DNA from: Echinostoma caproni
Taxonomy: Eukaryota > Platyhelminthes > Trematoda > Plagiorchiida > Echinostomatidae
NCBI GenBank assembly: GCA_900618425.1
Contig: UZAN01039510.1
Location: forward strand, 84,934-148,933
Length of the DNA: 64,000 nt
Reading direction: 5' to 3'
Within the stretch, counting starts at the first letter, position 1, and each line of letters opens with the position of its first letter. Positions 1 to 12,471 of the stretch are shown piece after piece. The notes below the pieces were generated by a model, which saw only the letters and a list, made by a program, of their open reading frames with translations, did not search any database and was not told where the DNA came from. A program made the position numbers and the translations under genes.

Positions 1-454
1 TGAAAGCAACTGTCCAAAAGACTCGCGCCAACACACTGGTGAAACTTCTGAATCGGACGTGTAATCATGCCCTGTTAAGTCCAGTTATTGGACTTGGATT
101 CAACAGTCAGGAAATACAAAGCATGAACGAATTTTTTGGCGTTGACGTATGATTCCAGTAAAAACAGAACGGTTTACAATCAAACGAAAATCAACTGAAA
201 TAAGTGACAGGTAGTGTCGTAAAACTAGTATTATTCAGTTGGGAATGGGGTGATTTACCTGAATGACTGAAACTGTGGACTTCACGTAACATTATCCGAT
301 TTGGTTTATATGTTGCCTGAAACTTTCATACTCAGTAATTATGCAATGGCATATATGCATTTCTTGATTCCATTACTGAGTTTGGATTGCCAGTTTTGTC
401 GAAACAGTTGAACACGCGGTTGGTTCAATACAAACTTGATAATTTATCAATTTG

Positions 455-870
455 TTACAAGGCACCGATATCAAACATTCTCTTTCTACGCTCCCGTTCC
501 AATCTAAGCTGTTTTACTATTGATTTGTTTTGATCAATTCGGTCAGGACGTTGAACAAATATTTGTAAAAGCCAACAATTGTGCATGTTGATATCTAACT
601 TTAGGGTGCACAGTTTGTATCCCTTGGGAGACATAAAAATGTTGCGGATTGTTGATAATTCTTCGGATGACCAGATCATCTGTTTTGAATTCTTTTATGA
701 GGATAACAGCAAATATCTTCAAATATTCAAAATCGTTTGCATATGGGAACCCACAAACCCTGAAACGGTGACACTTAAAAGCACTTCCAGAGTTCTGTAA
801 TTTCAAACGAATTAGGTCAACAAAATTCTTTCTCAAACGGTTAATAATAAAATTCAAGCAATTTAAATTC
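455..870 (-). pseudogene. possible ORF1 relic of a non-LTR retrotransposon
   Basis: Two overlapping minus-strand open stretches, one ending near 543 and one from about 679 to 455, read as a single protein segment broken by a frameshift near 670. The last part contains RPDRIDQNKSIVKQLRLER followed by a basic RRKR run and a stop. That resembles the C-terminal end of ORF1 in CR1/L2-like elements, where an acidic-aromatic strand is followed by DR...ER.RRK. What I see is the open frame and this motif. Assignment to a LINE is inference from that resemblance. No zinc knuckles or endonuclease are visible nearby, so it would be an isolated fragment. Confidence 0.3.
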
Positions 871-905
871 TTCTGAAAATTGGTTGATACAACGAATAAA
901 GCCAC

Positions 906-2557
906 CGAACTTTGAATCGTTCCAGTTTAATATGCCCACAAGAAATCGCTTTTGATGAATCCATACGATGCGAATTTTACAGTGGATAAGTGTGGACAAT
1001 CGGTGAACCACTCACGTATGGTACTTTCAGTATTGTATTTTAGATGTACATGCCTGATTGGCGGGTGTAACAAGCACAAACGGTATGATTAGTTAAAATG
1101 AATCACAGCTTGTTGCCGATATAAACCCAGAAAATACTGCAGAAAAAGTTATCTTTAATGATTCAGAATGTTCATGAACAATAGTTGTCCAAACTCTCCT
1201 CTCAGCTGGTTGCATTCATTAGCCTGAAGTTTGATTAGTTCAACTGCATTATTCGGTTCCCCTAATGCTGATGATAACACACTTATCCGTGGGACGTGCA
1301 TGAAGAAACAGTGGTGCTGGCGTACCCGTTTGTTCACTATTACCGATGGGCTATTGACCATTTGGTCCGAAATTCGAGTCTCACCTATACGATAGAGTTC
1401 ATTTTAACATAAAATTCACTATCAAATATATGTTCAGCGAACCATATCGCTTGCCTTTTCTACGGCTATCATTATCTATCCTCCACGGCGCGACATTGGC
1501 AGGAAATCTTATCAAAGGCTCTGTAAGTGATTCACTTTGTCCTAGCTTTATTTATATACAGTGCAAACGGTTATACATTAGTATTTCAGAATTAAAAGTT
1601 GCTGAGTGGCAGAGTTTGCGGCTGAGACAGTTTTCACCACGGTCTTATTTTGTACCCAAGGTATCGAAACAGTGTAATTCCATATCCAGCTCTTGTACTA
1701 GTAAATCGTCAGAATACTCTCACTCGAAAACTCTCGCATTAATTTTTTCGCTCATTTACTAAAGTTTAGAATTTCTTATATTGTCGTTCTTGTTTGCGAT
1801 TGGTTTTATCTATCCACTGTAAAAATCGTGAACTGCTGAAAATTCACCCTATTGGGTGCATGAGGCATTTCTTGAATAACTTGACTTTGACTTGTTATTT
1901 TCTTCAATGTCGCCCTATGGGTGTTGTTTATGTATTGTACTGCGTTGCTCAGCACATTTACGGTAAAGATCTGTCAATTGCAGCGCATTACACACGGTTT
2001 TGAATACATTTGGTTTCATCTTGGGAGCTGTTTGGTGAACTCACCCATTTATTTTGAATGACATCATCGATAGGTGAGGATCACGCACAGCCAAAATGTG
2101 TATGCATCGGTTCAAGGTCTGTGCATTGCACTGGGCAGCACCTTTCTGACTCAACCAAACCCGTCATTTTCTTTACAAGCTTCAACCGTCAATAGAATGT
2201 GTTGGACAAACCGATGACCATTTTTCAGTGCAAAGACTGTTTCCATGCCGGTTAGTTTGTTGACAACTAGACATTTAATAGTTGTTTCATAATAAAATGG
2301 GAATTGTTCATACGTACGGGATGAAAATTCGTTGTTTTTACTGTTTCCTCAGTTTAAACAACTGGATTTTACCAACAAAAGTATCGTGCTCTTAGTACAA
2401 GGCTGAATAAGTGGTTTGTAAACGGTTCCGGTACATCGAAAAACGAACAATTCCTTTGTCGCGTAAAACGCATTTTGAGATTGGTATTCGAGGATAAGAC
2501 AATATGAATAAGAATATGAGCCACCTGATCAGTCCCATGTTCATTGAGTAATATGAT
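906..2557. other. no recognisable gene
   Basis: Non-repetitive, AT-rich sequence. The only gene-like hint is an 83-base stretch at 1437-1519, bounded by an acceptor-like atatgttcag and a perfect gtaagt donor. All three frames are open there, so it cannot be assigned. The plus-strand ORF around it (1430-1762) is not like any protein I know. Confidence 0.5.
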
Positions 2558-2704
2558 TTCATTAGAACCGAGAGAAGACAAATACTGCGAGATATTAACA
2601 TTTCTTTTAATCTCTTCAGTCGCTACAACGTAAAACAATCTGGTATTTATACAAGCAGGTTTTGATAACTACAGTGCTAAAACGGATAGTAGTCAGGGAA
2701 GCGG
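2558..2704 (+). repeat. left arm of inverted repeat (PLE fragment)
   Basis: This stretch is nearly identical in reverse complement to 3168-3318; I count roughly a dozen differences over about 147 bases. The right-hand copy runs straight into PLE coding sequence. This copy is therefore a short second PLE-derived fragment in the opposite (plus) orientation, ending in a G-rich tract at 2701-2720. The two arms converge on the GIY-YIG module between them. Confidence 0.75.
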
Positions 2705-2725
2705 GGGAGAGGGTGGGGTGGGAAA

Positions 2726-3225
2726 TCAAGTCCATGGCAGTCTGACTGATTGTGTAAGGAACTTTTGTGCACGCAGGACTGGGTTACGTAACTTGATTAG
2801 CAGCGCTTCGCTAAACGCCAAAATCTTGGGATTCAGGTTACGTAATAACGGCTTTGTGGGTCAACGATGTGTCCAGTTGCCATGAGATGTTTCGCGATGG
2901 ATGACCCTGGATTTCTCTTATCGGTTTGAACTCTGAGACTTTGTTGCGTCATCGATTGTACCAACCATTTGGGAATGCGTTCAGACATCCGCTGTACCAG
3001 GGGCCGATTCATTCTGCCAATGTAAGTGTCACCGCAACTGCAGGTGAACTGGTAGACGATATGTGAAGCAAAATTTTTCGGCTGGTTCTGTTTTCAGTTG
3101 TCTAAACGAAATCCTTGGGTATACGATATCAATCGAAGCTGTGCGGCAGGAAACGTTCGGCACAGTGCCGCCTTCCCTGACTATTGTCCGTCTTACCACT
3201 GTAGTTATCAAAACCTGCTTGTATA
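2726..3225 (-). pseudogene. Penelope-like element 3' end with GIY-YIG endonuclease, frameshifted
   Basis: Reading from about 3225 down, the frame gives VYQFTCSCGDTYIGR (around 3058-3014), the Cys-rich lead-in and the Y-I-G signature of the GIY-YIG nuclease that ends PLE polyproteins. It then gives IPKWLVQS and a GSSIAKHLMATGH segment near 2900-2860, as in other PLEs. Just after that histidine-containing block the frame shifts (near 2850). The expected terminal segment NPKILAFSEALLIK then continues in another frame to a tga at 2728-2726. A second frame change lies near 3085, before KNFASHIVYQF. In a live element the enzyme would nick target DNA for reverse transcription. This copy cannot make an intact protein. 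Only the C-terminal portion is present; no reverse-transcriptase motifs precede it. The PLE assignment is strong. Confidence 0.8.
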
Positions 3226-3318
3226 AATACCAGATTGTTTTACGTTGTAGCGACTGAAGGGATTAAAAGAAATGTTAACATCTTGCAGTATTTGTCTTCT
3301 CTCTGTTCTAACGAATTG
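3168..3318 (-). repeat. right arm of inverted repeat
   Basis: Reverse-complement partner of 2558-2704. It overlaps the upstream end of the PLE reading frame, so the repeated unit is itself PLE sequence. The arms are separated by about 460 bases. Confidence 0.75.
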
Positions 3319-4434
3319 GATAAAGGGGACCCAATGTTTCAAATATGATTTCAGTTGTCACCAAAATTTAGTGTGGTATTTATTTCCTGGGGATGTTTGG
3401 ACAAACTGTTGGCTGGTTTTTGTGTGATAGGCACAAGACTTCGGGTGAACGATACTGTTCTATATTTGAAAAAGGATACTACGAACTGAAGTGTGACAGC
3501 ATCGGATCAACTGCTCTGTCATCCCGATTACTTACTGCGATTAGCCTACTTATGACTTAGTTTTATGTCAAACTTGTCTGTACTAATTGCACTCATTCTT
3601 TACTATTACTTTACTTATTCTCTGATCAGATCGTATCACTTTTTCGGGTGCAAACTGCTGGTTGAAATGTCACTTAATTTTCTCTTTGCACATTTGCACA
3701 GAACATTTGATTTACAGAAAAGGAAAATTAACTGACCTTTCTTTGATTGTGCATGAACTTCACACCGTTTTACCGAGTTATATTCACACCATACATGCAT
3801 GATACGTGTACGCATAAATCAAACGTTGTAAATAGAATCGGTTATACGAGATGGTCTATATCCAAATTACAAACATTAGGTTTTGGCAATTCGGATTGGC
3901 TTAGTCAATTGGCTATTTGGTCGATCTATCTGAAACGTCTCTACGGAACCAATTTAAATTGATGTATTTTCAAATTAACGCTACCACTGTATCACATGAT
4001 GAAATTCAACGTTGTCATTTTCAACTATTTCTTTCCTCTGGATAAATTGTACAAACTTGCGAACCATTTTTTAGAATTTTATTTATTGGATGTTTGCTAC
4101 CATATGAGAATCTCTGTATCCAAGGTTAGTCAATTAAATGTTCCAGCAGCAGAGCAACAGTCAGTGAACTTCCTGAAGGAACGTCCTGCTCTTTTTTTTT
4201 TATAGAAATGCGTGTTTTCGCTGATACATGTTAAGTACGTTCAATTGCGTGCTTTTATTTAGATTGTGCCTGGATGTCAATGATTAAAAATCACGCTAAT
4301 AGAAAACCGATTTTTTGCAGCCAACTGTCCGGATCCACGGTAAGTCAAACTCAGCTGTCAAAATTGTCTCCTGTAGGTAATCCGTAGTAGATTCTATTTA
4401 GTATTAGTGGAGATGTTTATATGTACCAATGCAT
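3319..4434. other. no recognisable gene; microexon-like site
   Basis: AT-rich single-copy-looking sequence without a convincing ORF. At 4311-4345 there is a strong acceptor (ttttttgcag) followed 19 bases later by a consensus gtaagt donor. See the finding on a possible microexon at 4321-4339. Confidence 0.4.
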
Positions 4435-4497
4435 AACAACAACAAAAACCACCACCACCACCACCACAACAGCAACAACAACAACAACAACAACAAG
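4435..4497 (+). repeat. CAA/CAC compound microsatellite
   Basis: Runs of CAA, then about six CAC-type units, then CAGCAA and about seven CAA units. Simple repeat; no coding frame extends through it. Confidence 0.9.
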
Positions 4498-5999
4498 ATT
4501 GTGCTCTGCACTGTCGTCTCACTTCGTCTCAAATCCACTCCCTGATCTGTAAATGAGATTTTCATTGCATAACTACTCTGCGGTGCCGAGATTAGTCGTT
4601 CATTTTTTCACATTAACTGATGAAAGTGATGGCCAGCTGTGTTCAGCAGTGTACTTACATTACTGGTGCAAATTATGTAAGTAGCAATCCGATGCGTTTG
4701 GAGGATGCCGAGTCCCAATTTTCATGAGCAGAAGAGGTGATAGCATTTTAATTAAACATTACCTAACTATGTGAATGAGAGCTGTTCACGAAATCCCTTA
4801 TCCTCTGTGTCCGTTTGCCCGTAGTTTCCTCCTTCAGCATTCCGGTCGAAACGCAATATATCATAGGAAATTATAACCAATTTGGCGTTTGAATATTGAC
4901 GTTTTCACCACTTATCTCCCACTTTTACTCTGTATAAATGAGATTTCCCAGCTCCCTGCGATATTTTATCTGAGTTTTATTGTAGGCAGTTACTAGCTGG
5001 TAGATGCAGAACTGAACAGAAACCGCTTCGGCGTAATTATAAGCCTAACAGTACCACATTGTCATGATTTCATTACACGAGAACAAGACGGGAACAGGGA
5101 CAACGTGTTGCGATGAAAATTTCCGATGAGCCCATTCACATTTGCACAGACAGGACTGCAAAATCGGTTATGTTTTGTGATGAGATACGCATTAGGAGCA
5201 AATACTCATACATTCTTATATCTATGTGCAATTATTATTTTTGCATAGATCATCGAACAATGTTTAGAGAATCCCCTCGCACTGCGGTCGTCGTATTCTG
5301 GTTTGGTAAGTTTCGTACATGGACAAAATCATCGTTGAATCCCATATATTCTTAATTTTTTCCTGCATCTCAGCAATTAGCTGAAAACTCCTAAAACGAA
5401 GGGACATAGGAGACGCTGAACTGACACCATTGCTTCAATTGGAAACGTAGGAAACAGATGGTAAAATGCGGGCAAACTGAGTGCGGTAGAAAGGTGAGGA
5501 AATATTTCTGAACACATTAAAAGCTACCTAAAAGGATTAATTCTACCTTGTTTCCTTTAGGCCTAAAGCTAAAATTGTGATTGTTTTCGTTACTCTTTGT
5601 TTCTCAAGAGAACCGTTGCCAGTGATCTTTGAGAACATTGGATAGTGTAATGCGAATGAGCAGTTCAGAACCAGTTGAAGTGCGCACGATGTTTGCTGAG
5701 TGTTTCCCTGGATCGGTTTTAAGTATTCCCCTCTAACACAGTCAAAACCATCTCACGTACCCAACTCCACTCAGTGGTTGATGGTCTTTTTGATGGATAC
5801 GCACTTCGCAACGTTCTTTTAATCGAATCGATTCCCAAGCGGAAATGTAATTAAAGACGGTTGTTCATTTTTTACTTTGGATGAACCTTTTAGGACGTTA
5901 GACTTTGGTAAACACAATCGACTTGATTGAACCACGAGGAAACTACAAATCACAGAATCGGATTTTATGGACCCGGGATATCACTGCGAAGATTATCAT
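4498..5999. other. no recognisable gene
   Basis: No ORF with protein-like composition, no repeat shared with other parts of the window, and no RNA gene that I can see. Confidence 0.5.
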
Positions 6000-8600
6000 T
6001 TATACCCGGTGTCAGCCTAAGTCCATATAATCCTTTGCCTACTCAGCCTTTGGCAAACCATGTCACATTGCCTAGTATTGTCTCCCTTCACATGTTCACT
6101 TGACCAGCTAAGAACCCCGTGTTTGAATGATCACGTCATCCACATGTTAGGTAACCCTAGTTTAAGCTCTCAGTTAGACTCAGTCAACCACACGCACTTT
6201 ATCACACAAACCCTTGCTTGCATATCCTTCTGTTCAACACCCTACCATAAGTTCCTCTATCGTATAGTTGACATTATTCTGCGTTGTTTACTGCCCATGA
6301 ATGACGTGCTACACCTAGTCCCAGTCCCAGTCCCTATTTGCCCTCACCTGTTTTCCCTCTGCGGTAGTGTTTTGCACGGGTCGATAACCATAGACCTCGA
6401 CTCAATCCTATTTTCTCTTTGTTTCCCCGTCGGTTGTGTATTTTTCTCGTCCGCTGGTTTTATGTGAATTCTCTCTTTTTTGAGAAGTAATAGTGACTAG
6501 TTTTACTTTACCGTTGAGGTATCTTGTCGGTGCACCATTGTTTATTCTAATAATATTCAAAATGGAGCCACTTTTTGCACCAAATATTTTTTGTATTTAT
6601 TCTAGTTCACTTCGTATTGTGCGTGACTTGCTGTCGCTATAATCAGAGTTGATGCTCATGTACGGATAAACGGTGCTGAATTCCACTATTTATCTGTGTG
6701 AATTCAATATGAAACTTGATTGAATCGGTAGCTATCACTTTTCCTCAATGCTGTTGCATTTTCAGAGGATACATCATGCTCCAGTTTCCCTCATCCACAT
6801 TTGTGGCTAAATGCAATTCGTTCCGTATTTTATTCTTGGGGTTTGTCAGCAAAGCATGATCTGACCTGTTTGATAAAATCATTTTTCAACCGCCTACTTG
6901 CCTACCTCATTTGTACGCCAACCGCAGATTGATTCCATGTGATAGGAACTGCGAAACTTTTCTTTCAATCACCAATTTTGTAAAATTTTAAGCTCCATCA
7001 GCATGGAATTTTTTAAAATGTTTGGTAGTTTATTCTCTACAGTTGCCGTGTTAACTGCCATACTACTGACAGACAAATCCTATCGTTCGATATCCGGATG
7101 TCGTCAACAAGGAATGCCTGCTACTCTAATCATGCAATTAAATTATGGGACAAAAGCTCGTAGCTTTTTCTGCGGTCAAATGTTGGACTCAACTGGTTAA
7201 CTTTCTCACACTCACCTTGATCTGATTAATGGTCGCCGTTCTTGTGAACATTCCTTCTCTTATCTGCGGTATCAGTTATCTTTCTCTTCACGGTTCATCG
7301 GGCTACTGTCTCATTACCTTACTCATTTTTAACATCCCGTTTAAGCGCAGGTTTCTAGACGCAACATTAAATGAAACGTCTCGGTGAAGTGAAATCGTTT
7401 TTTTTCTCATGAAATGACTGTTGCATTTGGTCTCACACTTTTGTTTCCGCTTCGGATCGCACTCAGTTATTCGTTTCAGACATGCCCATTTTATTTGATG
7501 CATACATAACCCAACTAAAACACAATTTTCTGAAGGGTTTAACGCATTCTTTTCAGCGTAAAGTACGTTTGAAACACTCCGCATTCCACTTTTGGCGCTG
7601 TGCAGTCAACCGAACATCCCGCAGGTGTTCGACGCTCCCTAACCATAAATAGGTCTAATGAAAGCTTCATATGTGACAATATCGAGCGTCTGACGTCGTT
7701 TGCAACCAGTTATCACCTATTCCGGTCCCCCGACAAGTTGATTTTCCTCAACTTCCGGTCTTTCAACTTCATTATTCCATATTGCCATCTAGTTCTCGGG
7801 TTTGTGAACCACACAACAATTCAGGGGTATTAGTCGCCGGTTTCCGTACAAATCCAATTTATCTTTCTGACTATTTTCCACCTCTTGTTCTATTATTTGA
7901 TCTGTCGTTTTCACATCATCAAAGAACAGAACAGGCACGTATCGTGTTCACTCGCCATGCCAGCCTTCAACCTGGGACTCGATTGGGCAACGCGTTCTTT
8001 TATCTATGTTCTTTATAGTATTTCAGATGATAATCTTCTTTCAATCTGCCTCAAACAGATTTCTATTATCGCCAACGGAATTCGACACGCTTCCCGTTTG
8101 CTCCACTGATTCTTTCTCTTTGTCATAAATTCCATCGAACATCCTTCATCAATTTTATATCGACACTGGCTCTCACTGAGCGGGAAGTCAGTTTTTATTC
8201 GGCACAAGTGGTTGCTTTATGCCTCTGCATCTTTTATTCAAAACTCAAATCTGAGCAATGCCCTAACAGCACATTCATACATGAAGTATAGCCTCACATT
8301 CTGTAGTGGTTATCGTCACGTCTGGCTACCCATCAATGTCAATTACTATCATTTTGCCTCCGCCTTTCCATTATCCGGAAATGTCTTCAGTTTCCTTGCT
8401 GTTACCATGTGCTTCCTGTTCTCCCATAATCAATTCAGTCGTTTTTCTCTTCACTTAATCCATTGTGATTGCAGGTAATCAGGCATTGTTGTCAGATTCC
8501 GGTCTCTGACGCAATACTTCTATCTTGCATCACGTCTTCTCGCTGGATCACAAAATAAATTGGAACATCCATTCCTAGATCTGTATTCCCGACCTCCCTT
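6000..8600 (+). other. pyrimidine-rich plus strand, no recognised gene
   Basis: The plus strand is conspicuously rich in T and C, with many CTTTCC and TTCTC words, so ORFs here are enriched in Ser, Leu, Phe and His and look artefactual (for example the 135-codon frame at 6060-6467). One ATG frame at 7003-7200 (65 aa) starts with a hydrophobic segment resembling a signal peptide, but has no family match and no supporting splice or poly(A) context. Confidence 0.45.
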
Positions 8601-8807
8601 CTCTCTCTGTGTGCAAAAGATGAATCAATAAATGTGTATTGTTCTGCCCAGATGTTCTGTCATACATTTCTTTTTTGCAGCTGTTGTGTCCCAAATTAAG
8701 TAGGCAAATGAGCACACAACGAATGAAGCAGCACGTTTATTGTGAACAGCAAAATATGTAGCCAGTACATAAACCGGGGAACAAGTAGGAACGATCAGCA
8801 TGTAGGA

Positions 8808-8836
8808 AGGCAGGCAGGCAGGCAGGCAGGCAGGCA
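8808..8836 (+). repeat. (GGCA)n tetranucleotide repeat
   Basis: About seven tandem GGCA units. Confidence 0.9.
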
Positions 8837-8896
8837 GAGTCTGGCTCATAAGTCGAGGTACATACGATTGCCGTCAAGCCAGAATTCAAACAGTTA

Positions 8897-8922
8897 ATCA
8901 ATCGATCGATCGATCAATCAAT
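8897..8922 (+). repeat. (ATCA/ATCG)n tetranucleotide repeat
   Basis: Short tandem run of ATCA and ATCG units, about 60 bases downstream of the GGCA repeat. Confidence 0.8.
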
Positions 8923-9384
8923 TTGACCACAGGCATGAACACAAATGAACACAAGTCAGTCAGTTGTAAGTCATAACAGTAGCATATATTCAATTATAAG
9001 GCCTACTTCTTTTGCCTTGACTATTTTTATGAAACATTTTCATGCATTACATTGCATTTAGTAAAATAAACTTGCACGATGTTTAGAATCAAGGGAAATG
9101 AGAATGTGAACAGGTAACAATTCGGGAAAAATGTGAAATTTGTAATGTGGATTGAAAATAAGTTGGAGATTTCAGGTTTTAAGTACAATATCAACTTCAA
9201 TCCACTTAAGTAACTCAATGTAGGGGGCGATAATGTTGAAGTTATTCACCCTTGAAATGTACATGTAAAAGTCACAATTTCTATAGCAGTGAGGATGAAG
9301 TATTCTGCTTGTTCAGGCGTTTCTACATGAGAATCGTGAAGTCGGTCTTGTGTAAAACAAATGAAGCGTGAATTGGAAGTCCAG

Positions 9385-9530
9385 GGGGGCATTGGAAAAG
9401 TGTTTCGAAGTAGTAACGTCTCATCAGCACTGCAATCGATCGATACAACTGGGAACTGAGATGGCGCCGGGATCTGAAGGAACATTACCCAAGCACTGGA
9501 GAAAATATTGACGTGAGCCAAACTTGGTTG
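9385..9530 (-). mobile_element. S2 SINE-like element with hammerhead core (copy c)
   Basis: Read on the minus strand, this aligns by eye with 21560-21680 and 40400-40510. All three have a C-rich segment at or around a pol III B-box position, then CAGTTG/TTGGG, then TCG, and about 15-20 bases later GATGAGAC. This copy lacks a good B box (the position reads ATCTCAGTTCCC), but an A-box-like TGGCTCAC lies upstream near 9520. Unlike the other two it keeps both halves of a hammerhead core. The arrangement of pol III-like head followed by a hammerhead matches the known schistosome Sm-alpha design. Membership in that exact family is inference. The surrounding 91-codon minus frame (9246-9521) is not considered coding. 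Confidence 0.5.
9402..9427 (-). ncRNA. hammerhead ribozyme core (type I-like)
   Basis: On the minus strand: CTGATGAG, a 12-base hairpin segment, then CGAAAC. Both conserved hammerhead strands match exactly (CUGANGA and GAAA), and the spacer can form a short helix II (G-C, A-U, one mismatch, G-C, U-A, 4-base loop). The third conserved part, a UH cleavage site with matching stem I and III strands, is not obvious within the next 40 bases. Self-cleavage is therefore not shown and this copy may be inactive. Confidence 0.45.
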
Positions 9531-12471
9531 GATGCTATGAACTACCAGTATGAACTGACCAGAATTATGACTTGACTTTCATGCACAATCTTCAGTTGTT
9601 CAAGTTAATTCTCACACTAGGAAGCTTCCGAAGTGAGCAATTGTTTTCATTGATTTATCTTCTGGTTTACAAAGATCACTTAAGGCAACGAAAATTTTAA
9701 ACGAGGGTATGTATCTAATTTTTCAAAGGTCGGAGTGATTGGTTGGCTATAGAGGATGGGGTCAACGAATCACTGAAATCATTTTGTAATGCCTAATGTG
9801 TGCGACTGATCTTTGACAGTGCTAGGTGGCTGGCCTGGGCAGTTTCTATTGTGCACATAGATTGGTTGTGACTGAAAAAATGCAGATCGTTTCCACAGCA
9901 GTCGGTTGGAGGTAGAGACGCTACCTTTAAACGCTGATTTGGGCCCAATTTGACTAGCCATGTTCGTTGAGTGTGCGAGAATATCTTTTTTAACTCCTTT
10001 ACTGCCGTGTTGAAGCCAAAGTAGACTGTGCCTTTGAATCCGTGGTGACAGTTGCCTCACCTTTCGAAGATTTAGGTTGTGTTACAAACAAATCTAAATT
10101 AATAAATCATTATTGATGAGACTAGTGTAGGTAAACTGCCCTTAATTAATATTCTCATTAATAGTGAGCCTGTGAAAGGAAAGTGGACCAAGCAGCGCAG
10201 CACTGTTCTCAGTTACGAGCCGTGTAGACAAAAATTTTATTGTGTTTCTTGTCTAGCTTGCATGAAAGATATGCCATAAACGCACATCAGAGATGACGGA
10301 CACTCTGAAACATTTATCGAGAGAAATATAGAAGGAAGAAAAAATTGTAGTCCCTTACAGGAAGCTCTGAAGAAGAAAGAGCGATTTTTAAGTTGGCATT
10401 CAAAAGATATCGCCTGTCTAATCCCATTAGAACGTGTGACGTGGGCTGTGAGTGAAGTATTTTAGTAGCCAGTTGGTCTTGTGTATTTACAGGTTCACCA
10501 ATACTGAAAACTTTTAAAGAAGATGGTTTACCTAAAATATTCTCATCTATCTATCTGAAGTCTTCTTCCAACTGTGTTCTAAAGTGACCTACGTTTGCCA
10601 AACGGTGAGAGTATTATCTCAGCGGATTAAATATCACTGTGTATGATGGCTGAGAGAAAGCTCACCTAGCAGACGTAAGACAACAAGTGAAGCTGGAATC
10701 ACCCATCCAAATTGTTAGAATCACGATCCCACCGAGCACTCATATTTAGATTCTTCAACTACGGATCAATAGTTCCATTTCTTGTATTCTCAGTCAGCAT
10801 CTGATTGACTCGGTCAACTTAAATGGCTTTTGCAAATGTTTTCCAATGTGAAAGGTAGCAAAAAGCTACAATCAATATTTCGCATACAACTAATTTTAGG
10901 ATGACTGGGTATGAAACACACTTTGACGAGTGACGATTTCGTTGTGCATGATGAACAGTCCGCTTCAATTACTCCGGTCCCTTGAATCACAAATGATTAT
11001 TGATTTCCGGAGCATTGCAGTGCATACCCGAGTTTTGAATTGGGGATCCTAGCTTGGTGTATTTGGCGAGAAGTAGTTGAGAATGAAGGCCAATAATATG
11101 TTTCATATTGCTACATATTAAAAAGACGAATCAAAGTTGAAGAATAATCGGGTATTCGAAACCATAAATAAAGGATAGTATATCTATTGCATTGAATAAA
11201 TGCAAGTTCAACAATATTAAATCAGTCTCTACACCACTCCAAATCAATCGCAGTTAGATCTTGGGATATACCTGGATTGCAACCAGGTAAATCGAAAACA
11301 ATTGTTTAATGGTAATGGGTTTTAGCGCCATCTTAATCGCAGACACCGGAAGGTGGAGCTCGTGCAGTTGCTGTAAATGCTAGTCCCAATCTTAAGTGAT
11401 TTGAAAATTCGTCAAGGGTAATCGATAGATAAGAGGATGTATCCCCGTTTAGTTTTACGTACGACACCTACTGGTTTTAAAAAGCTACGCTCATGCAAGT
11501 TTGAACCATACATTTGCTGAATTTGAAGCAAAGAAAAGTGGATAATTTAATAGGAAGCAAGAGGGACAACCAGAAAGTAGTGACTTAAATCAAACTCATT
11601 TTTGCANATTTTTGTCATCAGGCTGACTTCAAAGTGCGTATTATGTTTGAATTGTTGTTAGGAAAGACCCTGTTAGCTTGTCTCTAACAGGAGTGCATTT
11701 TGAGCATTCCAAGATGAAATGATTTTTTGACAGTGAAATTTCGAACCACTTCTGGGTGGAGTATTGTAGGTAATATACTGTACTCTTTTTGGCTGCATGC
11801 CAGTTGAGTAATTGATCAATCATCCGGGATGAGGGAAAACGGCGAAGCACGGTGACTGAGCGCTGATCAGCGAGACCGCGGGAACACGTGAGCCCCAATC
11901 AGGCACGACATTCCATTGATTAGGTCACGTGACTGTCTGCTCCCACACGGTAAATACGATGTGGTTGAGAGACGACTCTAACGGTGGCCAAACAGAAACG
12001 CTATAAATTTGTTGCATCGATTTCATTTACCGATCCGGGTGACAATGTTGGTTTCCGAAAGCTCATTTCGTTTTCATAATATTCCATCAGGTATATAGAA
12101 CAATATTGCGCCTAAGGATGATCATCGATAAAATGTGTGAGTAGGCCGTGAAAAGCGTACGCGAATAAAAGAGGACGAATGGTGTTTCATTACTGGATAA
12201 ATGAAAACGTCACTCGTCGCATCCAGATAAATCGGTAATGCTCGTAAACGGTACAAGTCAACTGAGTGAAAAAGTGATATCCAATAACGTTCAACGACAA
12301 ATATTTCATTTAATCAGAACAATTCAGTACGGGGAGAGAGATGGGTGAGATTGTCGCCGCAGGTGAACGCGGCAAATGATGAGGAATATGAAAACAGCAA
12401 GACTCGCTACATTTAACCCCCAAATTGTGTAATTTTCCTTCCTAGTTCAATAAATTTACATTTATCTGCAG
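9531..12471. other. no recognisable gene
   Basis: Mostly AT-rich sequence. Two minus-strand frames with fairly protein-like composition (9779-10060 and 11641-11898) lack a convincing ATG, splice sites or family match. A single N lies at 11607. Confidence 0.45.

Noticed and set aside
4435..4497. CRISPR-like or tandem coding repeat
   Set aside because: Plain trinucleotide microsatellite without spacers or frame.
6060..6467. 135-codon plus-strand ORF
   Set aside because: Lies in pyrimidine-biased sequence that lacks stop codons by composition. No domain and no splice context.
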